This document shows positions 42,936 to 53,687 of a stretch of 64,000 nt of DNA, piece by piece. The notes beneath the pieces are model-generated. The model made no database searches. It was given only the letters and a program-made list of their open reading frames with translations, and was not told the origin of the DNA. The stretch is from contig JANAVB010029819.1 in assembly GCA_029216955.1 (NCBI GenBank), positions 29,966,935 to 30,030,934 on the forward strand. Direction: 5' to 3'. Position 1 is the stretch's first letter, and each line of letters starts with the position of its first letter. The stretch is from Iris pallida (lineage: Eukaryota; Streptophyta; Magnoliopsida; Asparagales; Iridaceae). The position numbers and the translations under genes are program-made.

Positions 42936-44408
42936 TGTAGAAGCATGGAAAATATCAGGATGATGATCTATGCGGCTCGGAACAGGAGAACCCCATATGG
43001 CTCATACAGGAGCAGTCCCATGCGGTTCAGAGAGACTCTTAGTCTCATGCGGCTCAGGGCAGAAGAGTCCATGCGGCTTACATAGGGACAGTCCTATACG
43101 GTTCAAAGAGCCCCCAGCCGCATGCGGTTTAGAAGTACATGCGGCTCACATACGACCAACAGAGATATGCGGCTCGATTAACACCACGTGTCCTCATGGG
43201 ACCCCTTCACACAGCTGGCCATCGAGTAAATGGCCCTATTTAATGCCCTGCCATGATTTGATAGCTGACGGCTCTTACATGAAGTGTCATAATGGTCCTG
43301 TCATAATGACAGACTCTTTGGGAATAGAAGAAAATCTCTGACACGATCCGAGATTGACACGTGGCCACCCCCATGCGGCTCCAGTGAAAAGCAGCTTCAT
43401 GCGGCTGGCGAGAATCATCTTCCTGTGGCTCACCGAGAAGCTATTCCATACGGCTCGCAAGTATTATACCTATGCGGCTCACCGAGAAGCTATCCCATGC
43501 GACTCGCAAGTACTATACCTATGCGGCTCACCGAGAAACTATCCCATGCGGCTCGCAAGTACTATACCTATGCGGCTCACTGAGACGCTGTCTCATGCGG
43601 TTCATAGATATCATACGGTTCTGACATGGTCCACCATTAAGACACGTGGCAGAGATTCAATGGCCCCCTCCGACTTGACAGCTGGTAGAAAGGATGATTA
43701 TGAGATGCAAATCAATCAGAGATTTACCAGATCCCAATGACCATGTTTAACGTTATCCTCATAATTAATGAGATCAGGTCATATCATTCATGATCAAGCC
43801 AATGGGACACGTGGTGAGAGGTCCAAGCTTGACACAACCAATTATGAAGATTTAAAGCAATCAGCATTAATCATTCACAGGATTCGATACTATCCCCATT
43901 TATGGCCCAGATCCTTCACGCTTAAAACTAATGGTCCAGATTGATTAAGCGTCAGGCCGCCGCCACTTTGAGAATGGATAATCATCCAAACCCTAATGAT
44001 GCCCCCACTATTATAAATAGCAAGGCGCCATTCCCTTGTAAAAAATATATACGGTCAGAAAGATATACTGTCACAGAGAGACTCCCCCAATAACCAGAGA
44101 TCAATCCAGAGATAGAGAAGCCAGAAGAGCAATACGAGGAGAGCAGGAAGTGCATTTCTTCGTCAACGCCAACCATCTCGTCACAGGAGCCAAGGCTGCA
44201 TACCGATCGTCCAAGGAGTAAGGCAGGGCTGCCGTCGCCTTCCCGAGCCTCTATCGTCACCCCAGAATCTAAAATAAACAATTGTACTTAGACTGCTGTA
44301 CCTAGGTTTTCGTCCCTAGGCTTTCTTTGTACAAGCAAGTTTGTATTGTGAGTCTATGTTCAGTCCTCCCATAAAACAGTTCTGTACTTTTACAGTCAAT
44401 AGCAAACA
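42936..44408 (+). mobile_element. 5' LTR of Tat-3
   Basis: 1,473 bp, TGTAGAAGC...GCAAACA. From 42,970 to 43,625 it contains about 18 words of the ATGCGGCT type (variants ATACGGCT, ATGCGGTT), all on the plus strand except one palindromic GCCGCATGCGG. TATA box TATAAATA at 44,012-44,019. Confidence 0.95.
44012..44019 (+). promoter_or_regulatory. TATA box of the Tat-3 LTR promoter
   Basis: CTATTATAAATAGCAAGG sits about 390 bp before the LTR end. The same box is at 63,430-63,437 in the 3' LTR. Transcription would start near 44,045. Confidence 0.7.
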
Positions 44409-45905
44409 TGATGGCGACTCTGCTGGGGACTAACTTCTCCACGACTGAGGAGTTGGTGACGCAATCGGATGCAGCCAAGCTTGGCTCCACGCAACAGAAG
44501 ATGGTCGCCCGGTTCGACCAACAGGCGTTCGAAGAAATGCTCTCCGACAAGAGCGCTGGCCCGGTCCCGAAGCAAGCCCGCACAAAGAAGGCCCGCAAAG
44601 AGTGGAGGCCCCGATCCTTCGTTCTTACTGAAGCTCTTGCAAAAATACCCTCTGTTGCTCAAAACGGTGGAGAAGACTCTCCCGCGGCCCCACTTCAGAT
44701 CATAGACGACTCTGCTGTCCCCAAGTCCGGCAGAAGAAAACACTATGATGCTAGACTTGCAGGGGCAAAGAGGAACTCTATGAGATCCGAGCCGCATAAG
44801 GGTACTAGCCGCGGGGAGAAAGCTCATGCGGCTACATCCGCCGGCTGCATAAAGAAAACCCATGCGGCCACATCTGTCAGCCGCATAGCTTATGCGGCTA
44901 CAGCTGCCAACCACATGGATGAAACCCATGCGGCTAAGAAAGTCAATCGCTTGCAGAAAACCCATGCGGCCATAATTGCCAACCGCATGCGGCCAGCCTG
45001 CACGGTCGTGACTCCTAGCCGCATAAAAACAACTCATCCAACGGCAAAAGACAACCGCATGCAGACAGCCTGCACGGTACCCAATTTTAGCCGCATAGCG
45101 TCCGTTCCACGCTTCTCTCGATCAGTCTTCGACCGTCTCTCATGCGGTCCTAACCCTGATGGTTCTCTGGATGATAAGCCAGACTCTGTGGTATTCAGCT
45201 TGGACTCCTCCTATTACGCACCCGCAAGTGCTAAAAGGAGGAAGTCTAGGGCAGCGCGGGCTCATCAAGCCCAGTCAGCTGTCCCAACCTCTGACTATCG
45301 GGGCGTCCCGTTGACTATCACACGGGCCTCTGATGGGAAGTTGTATAGAACCGCTCGAGTCCAGCCCCCGGCGGCAAAAGGACAAAGTGGTTCCTCTGAC
45401 CTGCGTGAGGCGATCCTCCACAAGCGCAAGGAAAGAGAAGGAGCCTCAGCGTGCAAAGAGTCCTCGCTTGGACATCAATGCACCCAAATCATCGTCAACT
45501 GCTGTTGCAACAACGCGGCAGCAACGGAAGATCGGCCGTCAGTCTTCCAAAGACTACAGCATCCGAGCTCAGAAGACGAGGCTCCTCCTGTTGTCTCCTA
45601 CAATTCCACTCAGAAAGTCCCCTCCGAGGGGAGAGGGAAGAATACAAGCATCTCCAGCCCCAAAATATCAACCACTACAGCTAAGAAACTGTCGTCTAAA
45701 CGGTTGTCCTCCACCGGAGTATTCCAACACACCCGTTCAAAGACGAAATCTGCTGCAATGGAAAACTCATCATCTACATCGCTGGGGGTCATGGGAACTG
45801 GGGGTAGTATTCCTCCGAGCATCCACAACAATTTGATGTTTCAAGGAGCCGAGCCCGGACAAACAACTCTCCCATCAGGTACAACAGACGCTGATGTCCC
45901 CGAGG
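44408..45905 (+). pseudogene. Tat-3 ORF1, interrupted by an LTR insertion
   Basis: ATG 44,408 uses the last base of the LTR. The protein starts MMATLLGTNFSTTEELVTQ, homologous to the starts in Tat-1 and Tat-2. Residues 140-235 hold about eight 12-residue repeats with THAA and NRM words, encoded by CATGCGGC and CCGCATG. Family motifs follow: RSVFDRL (near 45,125), ITRASDGKLYRTA, DLREAILHKRK, RPSVFQRL. At 45,905 an LTR interrupts codon GAG-G|; after 48,782 the frame resumes exactly (GAC ATC CAT GGC...) and runs to about 49,050 before a frameshift. The frame appearing to continue to 46,006 is LTR-encoded. Function unknown. Confidence 0.8.
44412..44429 (+). other. Primer-binding site of Tat-3
   Basis: TGGCGACTCTGCTGGGGA, three bases after the LTR. 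The same bases encode residues 3-8 of ORF1. A tRNA-Arg primer is suggested by Ogre-type relatives, unchecked. Confidence 0.85.
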
Positions 45906-48782
45906 TGTCACGCCCCAGAACCAGAATACTGGAGAGCGGGGGCAGACATAGCCAGCTACGTATAACAGAATGGGATCCACACCGCTATACGGTCACGGCT
46001 GTCTAGATATGTGAGGGTTTCACTACAATCCATCAGTCTCTTAAGGTCATAAAATAGCCTATTGTCTCAATCTCAACCAACTAATAATAATCACAAGATA
46101 TCAGATCTCCAAATATACAATTGTAAGGCGTCCCAAACATTACATATCCAGATGATCATGAAGCTAGTCGTTACAAAATATGAGGACTAGCAAGAGTTCA
46201 GTCATACATGATCAACCCCCGGGGCTTGTCAATCATGTTACAGTCCGTAGGCAGACAGTAAGTAAGTACATTCGAGCTAACACTTGCTCGTCGGCTAAAC
46301 GTCTCAAAAGAATAATTTACAATATTACAGTGGGAGGACAAAAAAAACCCACTCGATGCCCTGGTTACGCCTGGTGACCTCCATCGGGTTAGAAGACAGG
46401 TAGATCCTTTGCTGCTGCTCCGGTATCTGGCCATACAAAACCAGCTGGGTCAGACCCCAGGAAGAGCAAGTGCCACAAAGGAGGCCACAAAATAAGAACC
46501 AAAGCCAGCAAATTAGCACAATAATATAATTACATAATAAGAGACAGTAATTTAAGAAAAAGCATGATGGGTAATTATAAAAGACAATCTTGCATAGAAT
46601 CACTAAAAGACAGGACATATAGAAAAACATGTCAGGATGATATACGATGAGATAACCATGGGACTGTTCAGATAGCTAGGTTACAACCCGTAAACCAAAC
46701 AAGGACCGGGGTTGTAACCCTTCGTCTGAACGGAACTTGGTTTCTCTCACCATTTATCGGCAAGATAAATATAAGAAATCAGGTCAAGTAACAATCTGGA
46801 GTGACAATCATTATAGTGACAATCTGGAGTGACAATCCTTCAATCATTCTGGTACAATCTTACAATCAATCAATTCTAGACAATACTATACTGGACCAGA
46901 CTCCATCCAAGCAATCACGGCCAATCATTGCCTACGGCTTTCTACTTTAACTAACTAGGGTTATCACAATCCTAGTTACTAGCAAGATGCAATGAGATGC
47001 TCCAAGTAGTCACAGGCCCTGCAGCTATCTAGGTTATCCAGGCAATCATTATAGTGACAATCTAGAGAGTACAATGCATTATAGTGACAATAGAGTTCAA
47101 TCATTTAAGTGACAATGGTGGGTGCCCCACATAACAGTGGGCTGGAAATGTGCCCCACTCGTCGGCAGGCTACAAGTCTAATCATTTGCGGCCGGGATAA
47201 CGGGATCGCCTGTAACTGGGGAACATCTCTTCATGACTAGTGAATTATACTAATTATTAACCTTAGTCCAATTTTGTAGGTACTCCTGACCGTGGTACTC
47301 AGGAGTCCCCTCCTAGACATGATGCAAGACATGACTGGATTATTTGTACAAGCACAATCGCCCACGGTGTCAGGATTAATTATACATGTCATGTCATGTC
47401 AGGTAGCCGTCGCAACAGCTATTCAAGATATATCAGGTCAGGTTATCATATCAAGTGTACTAGTCAGGAGTGCGCCACGACGGGCCACTTATCAGGTCAT
47501 GCTCAATTATCAATTCCAAACATATCCAGTAAATTCGTGATTATCAAGTTCGGGACAAAAGGCGTAAGGATATAAAATGGACGTAAAATATCTAATAAAA
47601 TAACAATATACAGGGCTATAGAAGAGCAAAGCTTAAAGAATTAAGACCAAAACTCCAAGAGCTAATGGATTAAGCAAGGGGTCAGGGGGGCAGCGTACAC
47701 AAAAGTCACGCACGCTCAAGGGGAGCAGCGTACACGAAAAGTCACGCACGCTCAGGGGGAGCAGCGTACATGAAAAGTCACGCACGCTCAAGGAAGCAGC
47801 GTACATGAAAAGTCACGCACGCTCCAGGGAAGCAGCGTACATGAAAAGTCACGCACGCTCAAGGGAGCAGCGTATATGAAAAGTCACGCACGCTCAAGGG
47901 AGCAGCGTACATGAAAAGTCACGCACGCTCAAGGGAGCAGCGTACATGAAAAGTCACGCACGCTCAAGGGAGCAGCGTACATGAAAAGTCACGCACGCTT
48001 CAGGGAGCAGCGTACATGAAAAGTCACGCACGCTCAAGTCTGCGTACGCACAAAAGCACGCACGCAGGAGACACGCTTCCAACAGGAAGCGTATCCAAGG
48101 CTCAGTGGCGTAAGCTAAGAAGCTCTGCACACTGCTCACTGTCTTCTCCAAACAGCAAGAACACCATGGTGAACCCAAAGCTTCAAAGCATCACAACTTA
48201 GCCATCCGAACTCAAAATCCTGATTTCCAAGGCTCCAACTGGAGTGAAATCAAAATCTCTTCCACATAGAAACATCAAAACCCACAAAATCCAACTTAAA
48301 TAGATCAAACCATGCAAAATCCGAAAATAGAAAAACTTAGATCTAGAGCAATGGAGACACCAAATCACAAAAAGCCAAGAACTAATGTTGATCACCATGT
48401 CCTAATCTAGCTAATGGACCAAGAAAATAGGGTTCTCATGTAGTGGCAAGATGCACTTGCCTAGGGTTAGGAGAGTTGTGGAGGAAGGAGAAGAAGAAGA
48501 AGAAGAAGGAAATTAATGGTGGAAGTTATGAGAAGAGAGAGTGGTAGGTGGGGGTTATAAAGAGGGTGAGTTGTGGTGGGTTGAGGGGTAGCATAGGTTA
48601 AGGTGATCCAACTCACATAAAACCGAACCAATCCAAATAAAACCGAGCCATGCCAAAACCCAAAATACGGGAAATACCGAAATCCCACAAGTCGAGAAAA
48701 ATAAAATAAAAAAAATACATGCCAAAATCCATATACGAATATAAATACGAAATACGGGAAATACAGAAAAATGAGGGTGACA
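45906..48782 (+). mobile_element. Solo LTR of the TGTCACGCCCC family inside Tat-3 ORF1
   Basis: The 2,877-bp insertion starts TGTCACGCCCC and ends GAGGGTGACA, with a perfect duplication CGAGG on both sides (45,901-45,905 and 48,783-48,787). There is no internal region, so it is a solo LTR formed by recombination (or a very large non-coding insertion). Removing it together with one CGAGG restores the ORF1 reading frame. It is the youngest layer here. Inside are a tandem array (47,670-48,045), a GAA-rich stretch (48,478-48,510) and AT-rich flanks; no protein is recognised. Confidence 0.92.
47670..48045 (+). repeat. 33-bp tandem array in the solo LTR
   Basis: About ten units of roughly 33 bp, each with GCAGCGTACATGAAAAGTCA then CGCACGCTC. 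Units near 47,700 differ most; the middle ones are almost identical. Each unit includes TGAAAAGTCACGCA, also present in the Tat-2 LTR. Confidence 0.93.
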
Positions 48783-50676
48783 CGAGGACATCCATGGCTC
48801 TCAAGACGAAGCAAGCTCCGAGGCTGGGGATACCGTTCCCTCCGAGTCCGAGCCCGAAGAGAACATTCCCACCTACCCCGATGACTTCTCGGTGCAAGGG
48901 AATGACTCGGAGGGCACATCCTTCACCGTTCCTTCTATCACTCCTCATGTAAGGACGGTGTTCATGACGGACAGCAACCAAGGTGGTTCCAGCGATCGCC
49001 AACCCATCGACACTTTGGAGGCTATACTGCAGCCTTGGTCAAGTCTGTAGATGAAATCAAAGCTGCTCTTCCAACTCTGCAAGGAGAAACGCCTGGCCAA
49101 ACGAGCATGGGTCCCGCGGTCAATGCGGACTCGAACTCAGTAGCACCAAACCCGAGCAATAATCCTCCCGAAATAACAGCCCTTACCGTAACAATGAGGC
49201 CCGAGAAGTAAGAAGAGAGGTCGGGGAGCTCCGAGCCATGTTTCATGCCCGAGAAAACGCCCAAGACCTCAGAATGCGGCAACCATACCCTGCCGAATGG
49301 AGGGATGTGCCATTCCCACCAAAATATAAGCCGTTCAATATCAACCCATATGATGGCAAGACCTCAGCAAGTCGGTACATCACTTACTTCGAGGTCACCA
49401 TCGACCATCTGTCCCATGATGATGCTATCCTCACGCGATTATTCATTGGGGCATTGGAAGGAGTCGCTTTCGACTGGTATCGCAATCTGCCGGACAACTG
49501 CATCCACTCCTTCGCCGGCTTCAAGCGCCTGTTCTTGGAGCGATTCTACGAAGTGGGGCAGGATGTCACTATGTCCACTCTCATGGACGTCGTCCAAGGA
49601 GAGAAGGAGTTGACAAAGAACTACATTGAGCGGTTCTGCCAAACTGCCATGAAGCTGCCCTCCGGAAATCCAAATTCCTTTTTGATTGAAATTTGCCAAA
49701 AGAGACTGCTTCCAACGATCAGTCTCTGGATGGGCGAAAGTTAATTCAAAGATTGGAAGACGTTCATCATCAGTGCCACAAGCACCGAAGAACGACTGAA
49801 GAAGGCTCGCCAACTGGGATTACACATCTCGGAAGGAGAAAATAAGGACAAGCGTCCCAACAACAATAATGGGGATAGTCCCTCCAACAATCGGGACAGC
49901 AAGGGAAAGCAGGCTATGGTGGCCGATACAGCACAAAAACTTGAGCCGAAGCCCGCAGACAAACAATGGCCCCAAATCACTTACTCCTTCGAAGACGGTC
50001 ACGTCAAGCCCATCTTGGACATACTCATACAAGGGGACAGAATTCAGCTTCCTCCACCAAGACGGGAATCGCGGCCGGCAAAGATAGAGAATCCAAAGTA
50101 CTGCCATTATCATCGCTATGTTCATCATGCTACACACGATTGCTACCAGCTGAAACGGTACATCTAGAACCTCATCGATTCGAACGCTCTGGCCATCGAT
50201 TTTGAAGAGGTAACCGTGGCGGCCAATATGGTGTCCGTACAATTTGGCAGCTTCCCTCCGACGGAGACTCAAGACGGGGTGATCCCCGTCCCTCTAGCGA
50301 CAATGGAGATTTCCAATCTTCTACCTCCCCGAGATCGGGCTGCCGGTCTAGTACCCCTCACCACATCACGAGGGGAGGTCATATGGATCCATCCCGACTT
50401 GGTGTCAGAAGTGACTCGGCCCACACCGTCTCCCACTGACAAAAAGAAAAATGGAAAAGTCAGGACCTGCCACACAATTTCGGCAGACAACGAGGAAGCT
50501 ACAGCCGTCGTCACGCGGTCCGGAGCACAATCCTAACCTGTGGTTGACAATCCAGCCGAAAATCATCAACCCACTACAACTGATGCTCCGGGACCGGCTC
50601 AGCCTTCGACGACCGACATGCCTAGGCCGAGGGAGACTCGCTTCGACAAATCTCTCCGAAAGAGGCAGCCCAAGGG
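48783..50676 (+). pseudogene. Tat-3 end of ORF1 and gag
   Basis: Opens with the rest of ORF1 (to about 49,050), then a frameshifted linker (VKSVDEIKAALPTLQ). From 49,238 a gag domain is clear: RMRQPYPAEWRDVPFPPKY, LTRLFIGALEGVAFDWYRN, ERFCQTAMKLPSG. The nucleocapsid knuckle CHYHRYVHHATHDC (near 50,100) has the C-x2-H-x4-H-x4-C form. Stops at 49,742 (TAA), 50,165 (TAG) and 50,534 (TAA) interrupt one frame, and a frameshift near 50,670 leads into the protease frame. Confidence 0.85.
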
Positions 50677-51861
50677 CTAGAGAGGCTCTACAACTTTGAC
50701 ATCTTAGCGCAATTGGCTAACACACCGGCCAAGTTGTCCCTGTACGAACTCCTAAGGCTCTCCAAGAACGTTCGTATTGCATTAAGCGAATCACTCCAAA
50801 ATGTCTATCTAGCTCAATCCAACCTCACCGGGGAGGACTCACCCGTGGATCTCCAAGACAGTACCTACACGGGAGCAATGTCCAACATCGTCTTCACTCC
50901 GCAGGACATGCTCATCAAAACCAACCTATACGATCGTCCGCTATACTACACGGGATACATCGGCGACGTGAAGGTGGATCGGATGCACATAGATCCTGGC
51001 TCTTCCATAAGCATTATCCCGAAGGGTCTGCTACATCATCTCCGCATCCCAATGCATCGCCTGACACCTACAAGCACCGCCATCAGCGATTTTAATTCGG
51101 ACAGGAGCTACCCTATTAGAAAGATTCGTCTGAAGTATCAAATTGGCAACCTCCAATCCGAAGTCACCTGCTACGTCATAGATGCAGACACTTCTTACAA
51201 TATCCTCTTGGGGCACCCATGGATACACGATTACATGATCGTGCCTTCCACGCTACACCAGTGCTTCAAATATGTCAACAAACACGGCTTTGTGAAGACA
51301 GAATTTGCTGACATCGATCCCTTCAAAGGGGTCGAATCCTACTACTCAGACTCCTGCCTATACGAAAAGTCGAAGAGGCACCTTGATGAAGGAGATGTAC
51401 AAGCTCATACCGAGACAGCTACGGGATCAGAAGGACCTCTGACGATCCACCTCCAAGCTCGCAAACCGGGCAGGTCCGCACCCCTTACTGCCACTCTGCG
51501 GAAGGATGCGATCATCCTCTCGGCGCAGGAGGAGCAGATGATATTCCGGCTGCCAAGGTCCGGCCAAGTGCCGAGACCCACAATGGGGCCACTGACAATC
51601 AGACTGCCGAGAGTTGGTCAACCCCAAACGGAGAAGCTCAATCCCTCCGACAAGCCGCTGACGATACGCCTTCCCAAGAAGGGTCGTCACCCCGATGCAA
51701 GGTCTGACACTTCTAGCGAACCAGCCACTCCTCGCTCCACATCAAGTGCCAAACTGGGGGTCGCTAGTCTGCCAACAACTCCACGCTCTGCTCCATCAAC
51801 TGAACCACTAACAATCAAGCTTTCCAGGTCGTCCTCTCAGTCTTCATTTACACAGGGGTAG
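50677..51861 (+). pseudogene. Tat-3 protease and spacer
   Basis: The frame reads ERLYNFDILAQLANTPAKLS, then DRPLYYTGYIGDVKVDRMHI with active site DPGSS near 50,995, and ILLGHPW as the second protease signature. Compared with Tat-2 the flap and end are conserved. After the protease come about five repeats of PLTIRLPR-type peptides (51,430-51,830), the counterpart of the TLIIPVSGRT repeats in Tat-2. The frame ends at TAG 51,859-51,861. Confidence 0.85.
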
Positions 51862-53687
51862 CCGAAGAGGAACCGGAGTTAGCCAAGTATGTGGCTGCCC
51901 ACACTGATGTTCCCTCCGCTGATGATGTAATCCCCCTAGAAAAGATACCTTACTTCATCAATAAAGGGTTATCTTTGAACTACACCGAGCTCAATAAGCT
52001 ATGTACAATGTATGCTATGGAACACGGTATAGGCACTCACCTACACACACAGGTGACAAATGTGTACACCGCGATCCAGCTTACTCCAGTAGAAGACGCT
52101 TACCGAATAATCGAGGGTGGGGATCATCCGATCATCTTCGGTCGGACGAACAACCTGCATCCCTTTACCATAGAGGAAACTGACCTCGGGTCAGATGCCG
52201 GAAGACTGCCTCTGTATCTTTATAGCCCATAATCCAAATATCTTATACAGAAATAGGGGTATGATCTGGAGACGACGCCAGATTTGAACTACGGCACTGG
52301 GCGACGATTACCTTTGAAGCCGCCAGTCCCGGCGGGCAAACCACGAGACTACTATAGCAAAACTCGATGCGGGTTAGGGTATGTAACGCCTACTACGACC
52401 CCTGAAAGTTCAGATGAAGAATGCGACTGGCAGACACATTCAACCGGGTCACCAACTTCTGACTCGGATACCAACATCGGAGACGTGTTCAGACAAGTCT
52501 TGTCAGTCAACATGGCATTCGTCGACGCTTACGAGGAAGACGAAGACATCCCCGAGATCCTCGAGCTAGAGCCGTGGGCCCGGCAATTGGATGCACAATG
52601 GGAAAAGCGGTTCGAACTGAGAGAACCTCCTACTGAAGATGAGGTTATACAAGTTGACCTCGGCAGCGAATCTTCTCCAAAACCAATTTTCGTCAGTAAA
52701 AGCCTAGCAGACGAAGAACGGAAGTCGCTGCTAGAACTTGTCAGAGAATACATTGATGTGTTCGCCTGGAGCTATGAAGACATGCCAGGGTTAAATTTCG
52801 ATATTGCTCTTCACAAACTCAACATTCGGCCAGATGCGAAGCCAGTCAAGCAACAACAGCGACGCTTCCGTCCAGGCATCATTGACGCGATCGAAGCCGA
52901 AGTCAACAAACTGATAGCCAGCGGCTTCATCCGTGAGGAGGAACATCCCGACTGGGTCGCCAATATAGTACCCGTCCTCAAGAAGAATGGAAAGATTTGA
53001 ATCTGCATCGACTTCCGTAACCTGAACGAGGCATGCCCCAAAGATGAATTCTCCCTTCCTATCACAGACATCATGATCGACAATACCTGCGGCTTCGAAC
53101 GTATGTCATTCATGGATGGCTTCTCGGGGTACAACCAAATCAAAATGTCTTCTGATGACGAAAAGCATACATCATTCTGAACGCCAATTGGCACGTGCTG
53201 CTACACAGTCATGCCTTTCGGTTTAAAGAATGCTGGCACTACATATCAAAGAGCCATGAGCATCATCTTCAGAGACCACTTACGCAAGACAGTGGAGTGT
53301 TATGTTGACAATATAGCCGTTTAGAACCGCTACAAGGGAGACCATCTACAGGATCTAAGGACGGTATTCGACCTAATGCGAGCGCACAATTTAAAAATGA
53401 ACCCTACGAAGTCCTTTCTGGGCGTATCCAGCGAAAAGTTCTTGGGCTTCATCATCACGGCACAAGGTATCCATGTAGACCCTGAGAAGACAAAAGCAAT
53501 CATGGAGATGGGTCTTCCGAGAAATCTTCGCGAACTCAGAGGCCTTCAAGGGAGACTAGCTTACATCAGGAGGTTCATTTCCAATCTCTCCGGGCGATGC
53601 CGACCGTTCACGCACCTCATGAAGAAAGGAGTCTCATTCGTATAGGACGAGGAATGCCTGCGTGCTTTCGACAGCATCAAAGAATAT
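51862..53687 (+). pseudogene. Tat-3 reverse transcriptase, inactivated
   Basis: One frame runs from 51,862 with stops at 52,230 (TAA), about 52,254, 52,998 (TGA), 53,178 (TGA), 53,322 (TAG) and 53,643 (TAG). The G-patch-like block is GYDLETTPDLNYGTGRRLPL. RT motifs: CIDFRNLNEACPKDEFSLP, and the catalytic YVDD has become YVDN (53,301-53,312). The two TGA stops replace Arg codons conserved in Tat-2 (KIRVCID and SFRTPIG), i.e. CGA to TGA, and 53,643 replaces Trp (TGG to TAG). Confidence 0.88.

Noticed and set aside
45906..46006. Last 33 residues of an apparent 532-residue ORF1 protein
   Set aside because: They are encoded by the inserted LTR; the true ORF1 continues after 48,782.
47670..48045. 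CRISPR-like regular repeats
   Set aside because: Units are contiguous 33-bp tandem copies without unique spacers, inside a plant LTR.
48467..49002. Aromatic-rich minus-strand frames of 78-150 residues
   Set aside because: They span the solo-LTR end and Tat-3 ORF1 and have no recognisable similarity; overlapping frames are open equally.
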